Source of the DNA: Prorocentrum cordatum
Taxonomy: Eukaryota; Sar; Dinophyceae; Prorocentrales; Prorocentraceae
Reading direction: 5' to 3'
Length of the DNA: 64,000 nt
NCBI GenBank assembly: GCA_963575745.1
Contig: CAUYUJ010014612.1
Span: 326,067-390,066, forward strand
Part shown: positions 10,623-20,220 of the stretch, one piece after another
How the letters are laid out: each line of letters starts with the position of its first letter
Numbering within the stretch: the stretch's first letter is position 1
Position numbers and translations under genes: made by a program
The notes under the pieces: model-generated
The model's database searches: none
What the model was told of the DNA's origin: nothing
The model's input: only the letters and a program-made list of their open reading frames with translations

Positions 10623-11138
10623 TCAAACCCGCTGGCGCGGGATCCTCGAGTGGGCATCCTCCTGCATCTGCAGCATCTGGCCGACTAGCACGTTCACCTC
10701 ATTGAACGTGTGGTCGACGCTCTCGATGGACTGCCAGAGATCGAGAATCTTCTTCTCCAACCTGAACATTTTATTGTAGAGGTCGCGCGCCTCTGGGGGC
10801 GCGGCAGGGTTGAGGGGGCTCTGATTGGGGCAGTCATTCTGTGAGTTGCCGTCCATCTCGCTGCGAATTTCGTCAATGGTCATTGACAATGTCCTGCAGA
10901 AATCGTTCCCGTAGCTCATGGTCATGGTTAGCATGGCCCCCTGAATCAAGCCAAGATAAAAACTTACTTGGTTCCTGATGGCAGCCCTTGCTTCTTGGAC
11001 AGGTCGTGGTTGTGGGCGACGTGCAGGAGATCGGGTTCTATCTCGCTCTTCTTGTAAAGGAAGGACCAACTGTGATTCCAGCATGCGCGTCTGGATCGCT
11101 TCCACAAGCGCTTCCACGGGTGTCCCAGGACTCGCCAT
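10623..11138 (-). CDS. Small predicted alpha-helical protein
   Basis: 171 aa from the Met at 11138 (MASPGTPVEALVEAIQ). The body is rich in heptad-like Leu, Ile and Met and ends with RLEKKILDLWQSI..VDHTFNEVNVLVGQMLQMQ, a likely coiled coil. A Pro/Arg-rich linker (RSPARRPQPRPVQE) separates the first ~40 residues. It sits between the methyltransferase and the large unknown gene, all on one strand. No catalytic motif is seen; an oligomerisation or DNA-binding accessory role is possible but unproven. Confidence 0.6.
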   Translation of the reverse strand: MASPGTPVEALVEAIQTRMLESQLVLPLQEERDRTRSPARRPQPRPVQEARAAIRNQVSFYLGLIQGAMLTMTMSYGNDFCRTLSMTIDEIRSEMDGNSQNDCPNQSPLNPAAPPEARDLYNKMFRLEKKILDLWQSIESVDHTFNEVNVLVGQMLQMQEDAHSRIPRQRV

Positions 11139-11257
11139 GTAAGAACACTCGCGCGGAAATATCTTGACATATGTAAGCGCTTGCTTGAACCCATACAACT
11201 ACGCAGACAGCGTGAAGTTGATATTCTAGACTGGGGTTTTGCTTCTACGCTACTACG

Positions 11258-11303
11258 GCGAGCTATGCCCACCCGATGGATCGATCAGCGAGCCATGCCC
11301 ACC
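11258..11303 (-). promoter_or_regulatory. Tandem pair of shared motifs upstream of the 171-aa gene
   Basis: GCGAGCTATGCCCACC (11258-11273) and GCGAGCCATGCCCACC (11288-11303), 30 bp apart and about 120 bp upstream of the 171-aa gene. These are the best-conserved and closest-spaced copies in the element. Confidence 0.6.
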
Positions 11304-11361
11304 TGATAGATATGAAACCGCTGGGCTGATGAGAGAAATGGGCGCGCCTTTTTTGCTGTGC

Positions 11362-12953
11362 CTAGCAACTGGCCTTTGTGCTCTGGCTTGATCTCACGTG
11401 GCGCTTCCGTTTCTCGCGGTTCTCGCCGGCCTGCTTACCATTCGTCGCCGCAGTGGCCATCTTCATGAGATTATCCAGGCTGGTGTCCAAACCTCGTCGC
11501 GCCGAGGGCCCTATCCACACTGATCCCGCGTCGGGCGTCTGGCCGCTTCGGCCAGCCACAGTATTGGCTAAGGCGACTGCCAAAATGCAGCCAACTGGGG
11601 CCACCGATATGGTGTCGCCAGCAAGGCTCTTCAACGTGGCCTCCGGCAGCTCCGCGTCCGTCTCCATCCAGAAGCCGTGTACCCGCATCAGCTCTGCGCC
11701 TGTCAGCTGCCGCCCCATCTTTGTATCCCAGAGCACGTGCCCGCGCAAAACACATGGTACAATCCCTGCTGACCGGCGGTCTTTGGCGCAAGGGAAGAAC
11801 TTCACCGAGTTGGTCAGGTCCCACACGAAATGGTGGTCATTCGGAGAAATACCATTGCGCACTGCGACCTCCCAATGCATACCAAGTACATCTTGCATTC
11901 GACGTGTCAGTGATGATGCGGTCGGAGAATGACTCACAGTTTTCTTGAGCAACTCAACCCTGGTTGGAAGTGACAAGGCACTGCGGATGGCTGCATGTAC
12001 GCCAGCCCATTGAGGATTCATCTTCTCGCGGCAAGTCAATGGCACAACGTTTGTGGTGGATGGCATCAGCGATGCTTCCAAAGGGATGGGTGTGATCCGC
12101 TGCGCAATTCTGATGATCTCCTGAGGCCATTGATCGATAGGCGTAACAAGTTGCAGCCTCCTTGTGTTCACAGCGACTGCATACAACCTCCTCCTTGACA
12201 TGCACACGCCCATTGTTCGGCTGTCCAGTAAGCACACGATGACTGCGTAGCCGCCAATCCTCTTGAATGCCATCTGGACGACTTCAATACTGCGTTTGTT
12301 CACAACGTTTTCTAGCACCGCGATAAGTGGCCGATGCAGCCTGATATATTCGATGCTAGACTCCAGAGTCTGACTGCTTTCACCAGCGCGGCCATCTCTT
12401 ACGCGTGGGTCCGTGCCAGGAAGCAATGGTTTATTGCGGTGGTGATTCATTGTGGACACGTCCCTGCAGACCCACCCGGCCACGTACACATCTAACGCGC
12501 CAGGAATTCGCACAATTTGTTTGGAGCGCCAATTCTCTGCCCACGTGGCGCTTCCCCGGTGCGCAGTCTCGAAGATAATCTCTGGCCTGTAGCGGGACTC
12601 TATGAATTGGCGAGGTCCGTCCCCCTCTTTCCCTGGGCACTCACTGGCGAATTTGTCAATTATCTCCAATGTACCACCACCCCGGGCGCGAATTGTGGAC
12701 CGCAGTTGCTGCAATGCTTCCATCGGGGCCCTGGCCCCGCTGCAGTCATCTCCGTACGTGATTGTCCAATGCAGATTTTCCAGCTTCCCTGCCTGCTGCA
12801 ACTCATCACACACGGCCTCTGCCCAAGTAACCCTCCTGGGAGGTAGCGCGTCACTGAGCACATGCTGCACATCGCTACATTCTCCAGAGTCAGAAATCAA
12901 ATGTGGTGCACTTGGTTCGGGGCTGGCCTGACGCCGCATCCTTGACGACAACG
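11362..12953 (-). CDS. C5 cytosine DNA methyltransferase (exon with full catalytic domain)
   Basis: About 525 aa of a DNA (cytosine-5)-methyltransferase, which transfers a methyl group from S-adenosylmethionine to C5 of cytosine. Motifs in order: motif I variant TYGDDCSGARAP (SAM binding); motif IV AGWVCRDVSTMN, keeping the catalytic Cys although the usual PC is VC; motif VI VLENV (usual ENV); motif VIII-like GVCMSRRRLYAVAV (usual QxRxR); motif IX QLTGAELMRVHGF; motif X LAGDTISVAPVGCILAVALAN. The C-terminus is basic (NREKRKRHVRSS), a possible nuclear signal. The likely first Met is MRRQASPEP at 12939. A probable 61-nt intron (12954-13014) lies just upstream, so a 5' exon exists. It belongs to the transposon's gene set, not the host. 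Function may be self-methylation or evasion of silencing (inference). Confidence 0.9.
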
Positions 12954-13014
12954 CTGTGGAAACAGTGACAGAACCGCTGTGCAGACCCACTTGCTCGATG
13001 TCTTACACACTCAC
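12954..13014 (-). other. Probable spliceosomal intron before the methyltransferase exon
   Basis: On the minus strand AAG is followed by GTGAGTGTGTAAG, and the segment ends with TGTCACTGTTTCCACAG: a canonical GT donor, pyrimidine-rich tract and CAG acceptor, 61 nt. Its boundaries put the methyltransferase frame downstream of a short 5' exon or leader. Canonical signals are a minority in dinoflagellates, which also use GC and GA donors. Confidence 0.55.
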
Positions 13015-13667
13015 CTTAAAACGCAATGAGGTATGGGGGTGGAGGTAAGGGGATGGAGGTACGGGGATGGAGGTAAGGGGCTGGGGGTAGGGATCAAGAT
13101 GTTGGAAGCTCTGGAGTCGGAAGTTATTTGGGACATGATGGCCGCTCTCAACATGCTCCTTTCTCTGGCTGTCTTGCCCCCCCCCAGGAAGGTCTCCAGA
13201 TAGTTGTATGAATTTTTGTTATCATGTATTTGGCGACGGCCCCCCTAGATAGCTAACTCTCTCCCCCCATTGAAGCCGTTCCTTTGGAACGCTCCGCAAA
13301 TTGTGGGCCCCTCCTGCCCCCGAAGGCCGTTGTCTAGGGCACGCTCAATACCTTCCAGGGTCTCGGGCCGGGGTCGCACTTCATACAAAAGGTGGGTGGT
13401 ATCCATGTCGGCACTCCTTGGCGCGACCTACGCGGCTCACCTGCGCTCCCACTTCAGCCACGTACCCAAATCATATTGTTATTGTTGGGTCTCGTCCTGA
13501 TTTTGTAGGCGCTTTGCCGCGCGCAACATTTTGTGAGAATAAGGGTGCGCATTGCCATGCCAGGATGTAGGGGATTGTATGAAGATGGTAATGCTCAGAT
13601 GCCTGGGGTAATGAGGGTGGCAAAATGATAGATGACTGAAGATGATGCTGGAGATTGCTTTTTGTTA
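13015..13667. other. No confident gene; possible 5' exon of methyltransferase gene
   Basis: 13025-13090 is a GGAGGTAAGGGGATG minisatellite. The remainder has no frame that I can support on either strand. A short 5' exon ending at 13015 is expected from the intron, but its start cannot be placed. Confidence 0.4.
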
Positions 13668-13684
13668 GCGAGCTGATGCCCACC
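13668..13684 (-). promoter_or_regulatory. Shared motif between transposase and methyltransferase genes
   Basis: GCGAGCTGATGCCCACC, downstream of the transposase frame (which ends at 13763) and upstream of the methyltransferase. Confidence 0.55.
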
Positions 13685-13762
13685 TTGTTGAGTGGCGAAG
13701 AACCGTTGAGCGAGCCATCAATCCATAGCCCACTTGCCAGGCCAGACACATACATGTCTGCA

Positions 13763-14650
13763 TCACATGCCATGCACGAAACGCCAATCATCCCTACGAG
13801 TGCGGCATTCTTTGCAGCCCCCAACAGCTTGGCGGCACTTAGAACAACCGATGCTCGGTTCATCAGGTATGGCGAGGAGATTTCGTTTCCTTCTCTCTGA
13901 AATCAGTCGAGGCGCTTGTTCTGCCGCCGATGGTCTGCGAAGCACGTTTGGTGGGAGAAGCCCTTGCGGCGCCGCTGGTGGGGCCATCACGTTCGGTGGG
14001 GCCCCAGCCTCGCTGACCTGCTCCAGCGGGGCGCCGGAGAGTCCTTGCGCCATCGATGGAGACGCCACGTTGCGATCCCGCTGGGAGGAGGATGCCCTGG
14101 CCGGGGTGCTCTTACCTGCAATGCGGATCTTCTTTCTCTTTGAGCCATCGTCTTCCATCCGAACAGGTACTGCCTCTGCAGGGGCCCCCCTCGCTGGATG
14201 GCGGGGGGCGAAGGGCTCCTTGGTGGCCGTCGTCACGAGATGCTCAATCACGGGCGGCACCCAACCCTCAGCGTAGCCCGCAATGTTATTCTCTACCAGG
14301 TGAGTGAGCCACTCATTCGCGCGATGCATGTTCCACGGTGCCTGAGCCAACGTCGTAGCCGTTTTCCTGAACTCTTTGACCTGGCGGTCCGAAAACTGCA
14401 CGCGCCCCGATGCAGCACCTGGGCCTCCTGGGTCAAGAGCTCGCATGCGGGATCCAGGGCAAAATACTTCTGGTACTTGAGCATATGTCTGGGAACCGAC
14501 GTAATGCTTAGTGACAAAGATGATGTCGTCCTCGGCAGGCGGCTCCGGGAAGACAGAGTTTGGCTCTGCTGTGACCGAGCTCAGCTCGCCGGGGAGACTG
14601 CGCATGCGGTCGCGGCGGAAAAATCTGAACACGTGGCACGCCTCCGAGTT
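13763..14650 (-). pseudogene. C-terminal part of the transposase, beyond an in-frame TAG
   Basis: This frame continues the transposase frame directly: the TAG at 14651-14653 is followed in the same phase by NSEACHVFRFFRRDRM and about 290 further residues. The segment contains DDIIFVTKHYVGSQTYAQV, a Pro/Ala linker with basic KRKKIRI, and ends in a Cys-rich tail (IGCSKCRQAVGGCKECR). Such GC..CR pairs look like a small zinc-binding module. Smooth continuity implies one ancestral protein of about 876 aa that has been cut by a single nonsense codon, or is made by stop readthrough. Confidence 0.7.
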
Positions 14651-16396
14651 CTACAACGTCATGGCGTGTGTCTGCACGTGGTTGTGCGGGGTGACGCGAA
14701 GGGGATCGAAAAACGATTTCCAATCGTACACTGCGCCCAACTCAGAAACACGTAGGGGTCGCTTTCCATCTCCACCTGTGGTTTCTATGCGAGCCTTGAA
14801 ATCACTTGGTGTCTCCAACGCCTGGCTCTTATTGAGCGCCGTCCCCACGACGCTGAAATTTTGATCAATGCGGCCGTGACTATGTCCAGGTTGAAACTGC
14901 GTCATCTCCGTGCAATCGAAGTGCTCCTTGTGCGACAGGAACGCCAGGAACTTCATGAACGTTTGGTTCTTGATTTCACCTCCGGCATTGTCCGAGTGGA
15001 CGCGCAAATGCGTCGGCATCGGAACTCTGCGAGACTCGAGAACACCTGCGGCGTGTTTCAGAAGATCAGCCACGATCGTGGCCGACAGGTTTGCATTTTT
15101 CACAATGTCGGGTGGCACCAGCCAGTAGTAGTCTGCAATGCCGTCGACGATGCTGCCGACCATATGTTGTTGTGGCCTCCACAACGCCGCCATCGTCTTG
15201 GCGGCCGAGATGTTTCTCGGGCACTTGAACTTCATTGCCTCCATGGCGTCGATGTCTAAATTCAAGATAGATCGCGAGCGAGCCACGCCACCAGGAGTCG
15301 ACGTGGCCTCCCGAGCTGCGCTCTGGATGCGCTCGTCGACGGACCGGTCCAGGAAAGTCTCCTTCACGTGGGCGAGGTGTTCTGTTCGCACCGCCTCTGC
15401 CGCCTCAGGTGATGTAGCTGCTTTCCTTAAGGCCTTGAGGCGTTCGCACGTGTCGCATTTGGACTGAAGGATCTTTGGCCGAATGCGAAGGCACTGATGC
15501 CAGCGCTCGTTGTACACCCGGGTGAATGATACGTAGCTAGGAAGCGAGCGCAGGCCAAAGTCTTGCGACGACAATAGATGGTACAGGTCGACCAGTGCCA
15601 TCGGAGGCAACCAACGCACTTCGCCCGCGTCAGCGGCTGTAGCTGGCAACGTCGCGCCTGGTCCGTGGATCCACTCGCGGTAGCCATCCATATTTGGCAA
15701 TGCGCAAAAAGATGGGTCTGATGTGTCATCGTCTACTCTTGTGGCAAGTTCTGGGACAAGGTAATCAACAAGATAACTAGCTGGCCGCACATCGCTACTA
15801 TTCAAACGCTCCGCCAAGACGTCATATGCCCATTGTAGCATCTTTTCGCAAGCAACTGTAGCTTCCCCCCGCTCGTGCACTGTACTGTGGCGGAGGTCGC
15901 GGGGAGGTTGAACGTGCCCTTCTTTCAGCCACTTCATCAATCTGGAAAGACGAGAATTTCCAATACCGAGAAGCTCGCGGAAAGCGACTCTGCACACCTG
16001 GATCCCAAGAAACTGGAATTTGAAGCGTTGGTGGCTTCCTGATGCCGCCCCGTCTATCATCTGCATGCGGACCATTAGTTGGAACACAAATTCGTTGACC
16101 TCGTCGTTTGATAACTTAACTTTCATCCGCCTCCACTGTTGTAGCTCTGCTGCCCGCTGGTCTTCGATGTGCCCTTTGCATCCGTCAGTGCAGCAATCTC
16201 CCGGGAGCGATTCGCATTCGTCGTCGTCAGCTGGAAGAGATTCCACCTGCCACCTTGCATCTACGACGCCGTGAGGTTCACTAGCTTCATCGTCGCCGTC
16301 GGTTTCTTGGCGCACACCAACGCTGCTACATGGCAGAGACTCCACTTCACTTCCGGGAAGGCTTTCGTTGCTAGGGAGGCTCTCGTCGCCACTCAT
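14651..16396 (-). CDS. DDE-like transposase (RNase H fold), catalytic part
   Basis: 581 aa from the Met at 16396 (MSGDESLPSNESLPGSE); codons further upstream overlap an element motif and look non-coding. The acidic N-terminus carries five ESLP repeats and a CCTDGC pair. Residues ~110-240 are helical with a probable HTH-like part. The catalytic region reads LNLDIDAMEAMKFKCPRN, then VHSDNAGGEIKNQTF, then QPGHSHGRIDQNFS. The D, D-N and H-x-D positions match an uncharacterised RNase H-fold family that I recall as abundant in dinoflagellates (typical words DGMDQAKF, ADN, GHTHEDID). It is the gene nearest the right end and probably mobilises the element. It ends at a TAG that splits it from its C-terminal part. 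Confidence 0.75.
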   Translation of the reverse strand: MSGDESLPSNESLPGSEVESLPCSSVGVRQETDGDDEASEPHGVVDARWQVESLPADDDECESLPGDCCTDGCKGHIEDQRAAELQQWRRMKVKLSNDEVNEFVFQLMVRMQMIDGAASGSHQRFKFQFLGIQVCRVAFRELLGIGNSRLSRLMKWLKEGHVQPPRDLRHSTVHERGEATVACEKMLQWAYDVLAERLNSSDVRPASYLVDYLVPELATRVDDDTSDPSFCALPNMDGYREWIHGPGATLPATAADAGEVRWLPPMALVDLYHLLSSQDFGLRSLPSYVSFTRVYNERWHQCLRIRPKILQSKCDTCERLKALRKAATSPEAAEAVRTEHLAHVKETFLDRSVDERIQSAAREATSTPGGVARSRSILNLDIDAMEAMKFKCPRNISAAKTMAALWRPQQHMVGSIVDGIADYYWLVPPDIVKNANLSATIVADLLKHAAGVLESRRVPMPTHLRVHSDNAGGEIKNQTFMKFLAFLSHKEHFDCTEMTQFQPGHSHGRIDQNFSVVGTALNKSQALETPSDFKARIETTGGDGKRPLRVSELGAVYDWKSFFDPLRVTPHNHVQTHAMTL

Positions 16397-16437
16397 CGAA
16401 AACACTCGAACCCAGCTGGCTATGGACAATGATTGTT

Positions 16438-16640
16438 GCGAGCATGCTGCCCACTTGTTGCTGTTTATTGTTGGGCCATTGCCAGACAACACTGCGCCTC
16501 GGAAAACTGGCACTTTGTGACCCAGCTTCATCGCGGTGATCGCGTTGCCAATAATCATCGCGCAGCGAGCGCGGCGCCCACACTTTGTTTGCACATGTTT
16601 TGGTTTGGAATATGTGATTGCAGCGAGCTGAGAAGCCCAC
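16438..16640 (-). promoter_or_regulatory. Shared motifs upstream of the transposase and at the right end
   Basis: GCGAGCATGCTGCCCACTT (16438-16456), 42 bp upstream of the chosen transposase start, and GCGAGCTGAGAAGCCCAC (16623-16640), the right subterminal copy facing those at 3553-3610. ATGATG-rich sequence (16643-16735) then leads to the right terminal repeat. Confidence 0.55.
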
Positions 16641-16759
16641 GAAGATGATGGTGACCGAGGAGGGGTTAAGATGATGATGAGCACGATGATGATGAGGATG
16701 AATTAAAATGATGATGGATGATGATGGTAACAACGCTGAATGTGAGAACCGAACCCATT

Positions 16760-16791
16760 GAAACAAAAACCGATTGTCGTGAAACTTCCTT
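16760..16791 (-). repeat. Right terminal inverted repeat
   Basis: 32 bp, ending CGTGAAACTTCCTT, perfect reverse complement of 3467-3498. It is followed by CTCA, the duplicated target, and then resumed satellite sequence CAAAACGGG. Confidence 0.92.
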
Positions 16792-17944
16792 CTCACAAAA
16801 CGGGCCCCGGGGGGGATGCCCAGAGGAGCCCAGAGCGGCCTCCGGCACCGTTTCCGGACGGATCCGCTGGATCCGCTGGATCCGGTGACGAATCCCAAAC
16901 CGGCGCCCTCGCCTGAGACATCCTCACAAAACGGGCCCCGGGGGGGATGCCCAGAGGAGCCCAGAGCGGCCTCCGGCACCGTTTCCGGACGGATCCGCTG
17001 GATCCGCTGGATCCGCTGGATCCGGTGACGAATCCCAAACCGGCGCCCTCGCCTGAGACATCCTCACAAAACGGGCCCCGGGGGGGATGCCCAGAGGAGC
17101 CCAGAGCGGCCTCCGGCACCGTTTCCGGACGGATCCGCTGGATCCGCTGGATCCGGTCCGACGACGAATCCCAAACCGGCGCCCTCGCCTGAGACATCCT
17201 CACAAAACGGGCCCCGGGGGGGATGCCCAGAGGAGCCCAGAGCGGCCTCCGGCACCGTTTCCGGACGGATCCGCTGGATCCGCTGGATCCGCTGGATCCG
17301 GTGACGAATCCCAAACCGGCGCCCTCGCCTGAGACATCCTCACAAAACGGGCCCCGGGGGGGATGCCCAGAGGAGCCCAGAGCGGCCTCCGGCACCGTTT
17401 CCGGACGGATCCGCTGGATCCGCTGGATCCGGTGACGAATCCCAAACCGGCGCCCTCGCCTGAGACATCCTCACAAAACGGGCCCCGGGGGGGATGCCCA
17501 GAGGAGCCCAGAGCGGCCTCCGGCACCGTTTCCGGACGGATCCGCTGGATCCGCTGGATCCGCTGGATCCGGTGACGAATCCCAAACCGGCGCCCTCGCC
17601 TGAGACATCCTCACAAAACGGGCCCCGGGGGGGATGCCCAGAGGAGCCCAGAGCGGCCTCCGGCACCGTTTCCGGACGGATCCGCTGGATCCGCTGGATC
17701 CGGTGACGAATCCCAAACCGGCGCCCTCGCCTGAGACATCCTCACAAAACGGGCCCCGGGGGGGATGCCCAGAGGAGCCCAGAGCGGCCTCCGGCACCGT
17801 TTCCGGACGGATCCGCTGGATCCGCTGGATCCGGTGACGAATCCCAAACCGGCGCCCTCGCCTGAGACATCCTCACAAAACGGGCCCCGGGGGGGATGCC
17901 CAGAGGAGCCCAGAGCGGCCTCCGGCACCGTTTCCGGACGGACG
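16792..17944 (+). repeat. Satellite array, right part (nine units)
   Basis: Nine tandem units, with successive starts about 131, 140, 136, 140, 131, 140, 131 and 131 bp apart. Length changes come mainly from two or three copies of the 9-bp GGATCCGCT block; one unit has a short GTCCGACGA variation. The units are otherwise almost identical, implying recent amplification or gene conversion. BamHI sites (GGATCC) recur in every complete unit. The last unit ends at about 17944 before unrelated sequence. Translations are repeat artefacts. Confidence 0.95.
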
Positions 17945-17984
17945 ACCTGACTGCATAACACGCCTGGATATGCCGACGGGGGCG

Positions 17985-18072
17985 AAGGAGGAGGAGGAGG
18001 AGGAGGAGGAGGAGGAGGAGGAGGAGGAGGAGGAGGAGGAGGAGGAGGAGGAGGAGGAGGAGGGGGAGGGGG
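17985..18072. repeat. (GGA)n microsatellite
   Basis: Uninterrupted (GGA)n of about 80 bp. It follows the end of the satellite array within 50 bp. Confidence 0.9.
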
Positions 18073-18285
18073 CAGGCGAGGGAGCCCCGGCCCTGGGGGA
18101 GGGGCCCTGAGGGAGCCCTGATGGGCTTCCGGCACCATGGAGAGGTCCTGTGGGGCGGCCGCCCCTTCTTCTCTCGGTCGTTTCCCTCTCGCCCAGAAGC
18201 GCGCGCCCCTTCTTCTATATATACAGAAACTCCCGATCAACCGCAGAGCGGCGGATGTTAGGAATAATCTGTGCGATGGGCTGGG

Positions 18286-19179
18286 CTCCATGGCCAGGTT
18301 TGGTGAAGCCAGTTGCGCAGGAGGTTTTAAAGCTGTTGAAGTTAAAGCCCATCAAGACTTATAACCCCTGGATCGCCACTGTGGTGAGTGGCGGCCTGCT
18401 TCGGGGAACGATGCAGCAGACAGAACTGCCAAACTAGCTGCTTCGCGCCTCCCCCAGCCTTCGGAAGGAGAGACAGAGACGCCCAGCAGCAGCTCGAACA
18501 GAAAATCACACGTTTCCTTCGGTATGTGCCGAAGGCTCTTGTGCTGTGGCCCTTAGTTGCCCCGAGGGTTGGGGTGGGGGAGGTCTCGATGGCCCAGACA
18601 AGGCAACACGCCCGTATGTAGGAGTTCGATCGATCGCGGAAGTGTGGCAAATCAGAGCTAACTCGGGGGGGTCCTCTTCGGGCCCTGGAGCCGTGGCGGC
18701 TCCTCCCCTTCCTCGGCCCCTTTCGTGGGGCCCGTGCTCGTGCCCGTATTGGGCATGTGTGGACTTGGCAGAACACACGTTGGTTCTGCTGCCTCTGCCA
18801 TTCGCGATGCATGCCTGACAAAGACAAGTTTTCCCGAGCCAAGGAGCCGTGTCCTGGCAATGCAGCTCGGCTGGCCAAACTTATCGAGCAGCCGAACTGC
18901 CACAAGCTTGCAGCTCTTGACAGCATTGAAGATGAAAGCTTTATTGTAGCTTGTCATTTGTGCGGCAAGTATTCTGAGTGCACCGTCAAGAGCCTCCAGA
19001 AGAGCTGCCCCCAGGAATTCACTTCTACCTTTTTTTTCAGAAGGCGGCTACGCGCGCCTAGCCGAGTGGAGACACCCAAGGCCTCCAAGACGAGCCCCAC
19101 TGTCTCTAACCCTCCTATCCAGATTGACGAAATTGCTGCCCAGGTAGCCCAGGCGCAGACAGGCCCACACCAGGGATGA
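18286..19179 (+). pseudogene. Non-LTR retrotransposon 3' remnant (RNase H tail and zinc-binding C-terminus)
   Basis: Codons near 18320-18450 read FKAVEVKAHQD, an in-frame TAA, then GNDAADRTAKLAAS, matching the end of RNase H domains (VK.H and GN..AD..A). Further on, 18757-19179 encodes WFCCLCHSRC, KEPCPGNAARLAKLI and IVACHLCGKYSECTVKSLQKSC. These Cys pairs resemble the C-terminal zinc-binding region of dinoflagellate LINE proteins. The stop codon and frame changes between the parts show decay. No endonuclease or RT remains. Confidence 0.65.
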
Positions 19180-19264
19180 GGCTTGCCCACCGTCCTGGCG
19201 TTCTCTACACCAGGGGTGGGCAGTGCCGAGTCGTCCTGGCGTCGCCTTTCTCTGTGTACTTTGC

Positions 19265-20220
19265 GTGTGTGCGTGCGCGCTCCCCGCACGTGCGTCAGGC
19301 ACCCCGACTCAGGGGGGAGGTGCGCTTCACTTCAATCTTCTGCGGCTCTGCGGCACTGGCCGCAGCTACGCCTAGGCCCGATGCAGGTTCGATCTGTGAG
19401 GTTTTGTTTTTCGTTCCGACTGGCGGTGCTGGTGTCTCGCAGCCAGCCACGGTACCCGAGTTTTGGGGTACCGCCAGCCAGGCGAGACATGCCGTCTTTT
19501 TCACTGCAGAATGCTGTTTGGGCGCAACCACGTTGCCTGGCCCGTTGAGCCTGCCAGCCCCTCCACAGAGACAGAGGCACAAGGGGCCCCCATGGTTTTT
19601 GCTGGGCACGGGTTAAGCCTCGGGCTGCCTTGTCCACCCCGACCGCTGCCCAGGACCACCTTTCCATCCCCCCGCCACAGGCGGCGGAGGAATGGGATGA
19701 AGTGGCCAGGTGTGCGAACGCCACATCAGGGCCCAACGGAGTACTTGTGCGTGTGCGCGTGCGTGTGAGGTCCTGCGCGCGTGTCAGGCACCCCGCCTCA
19801 GGGGGAAGGCGCGCTGCACACTCTCTTCTGCGGCTTAGGGCTGCAGTTCCGCTTAAGACCGCAGCAAGTTGTCTTTCTGGGGTTTGAGTTTTCGTCCTGG
19901 CTGACGGTGCTGGTTACGCAGCCAGCCCTAGAACCCGAGCTTTGGGGTTCCGTCAGGCAGGGACGCCTAACCGACCCTTTTCACTGTGCGTGCCCTTTTG
20001 CGGGGGTTTTCTGAGCACGGGGGTGGACCTGGGTTGCCAGTCCGCCCCGACAGTGGCTCTGCCCCTCCTCTCCCTCTCCCACGATCGTGGGCGGTGGAGG
20101 TATGGTTTCTGCTGCGGCTTAGTGTGCAAGGCCACACCGGGCCCCAGAACCTCACTCAGCGTCGGCAGCGCACTGCCGTCTCAGCGGCACCCATGGCCGC
20201 TGTGGGTTAACAAGTGGGGG
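19265..20220 (+). repeat. Diverged tandem duplication (~0.5 kb units)
   Basis: Two diverged copies, about 19265-19740 and 19745-20220, share ordered blocks: GTGCGTGCGCG, GTCAGGCACCCC..CTCAGGGGG, CAGCCAGCC..ACCCGAG.TTTGGGGT and CTTTTCACTG. The block after each CACTG diverges. No gene is recognised. Confidence 0.6.

Larger units (their letters stand above)
3467..16791 (-). mobile_element. 13.3 kb DNA element with TIRs, DDE-like transposase and C5 methyltransferase
   Basis: The element begins AAGGAAGTTTCACGAC at 3467 and ends with the exact reverse complement at 16791; the perfect inverted match is 32 bp (3467-3498 against 16760-16791). CTCA flanks both sides (3463-3466 and 16792-16795). Uninterrupted satellite units read CATCCTCACAAAAC, so removing the element plus one CTCA restores a normal unit. 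It carries about five minus-strand genes: transposase-like (broken), C5 cytosine methyltransferase, small helical protein, large unknown and small unknown. A shared motif lies in every intergenic space and near both ends in inverted orientation. Insertion in a satellite with a clean 4-bp duplication indicates DDE-type transposition. I cannot assign a named superfamily. Confidence 0.88.

Noticed and set aside
10958-10984. GTAAGT...TTGATTCAG in the 171-aa gene as an intron
   Set aside because: It would be 27 nt, shorter than plausible spliceosomal introns, and it is in frame without a stop.
13301-13570. Plus-strand 89-codon frame as a gene inside the DNA element
   Set aside because: No motif, opposite strand to every other gene in the element, and no start or splice context.
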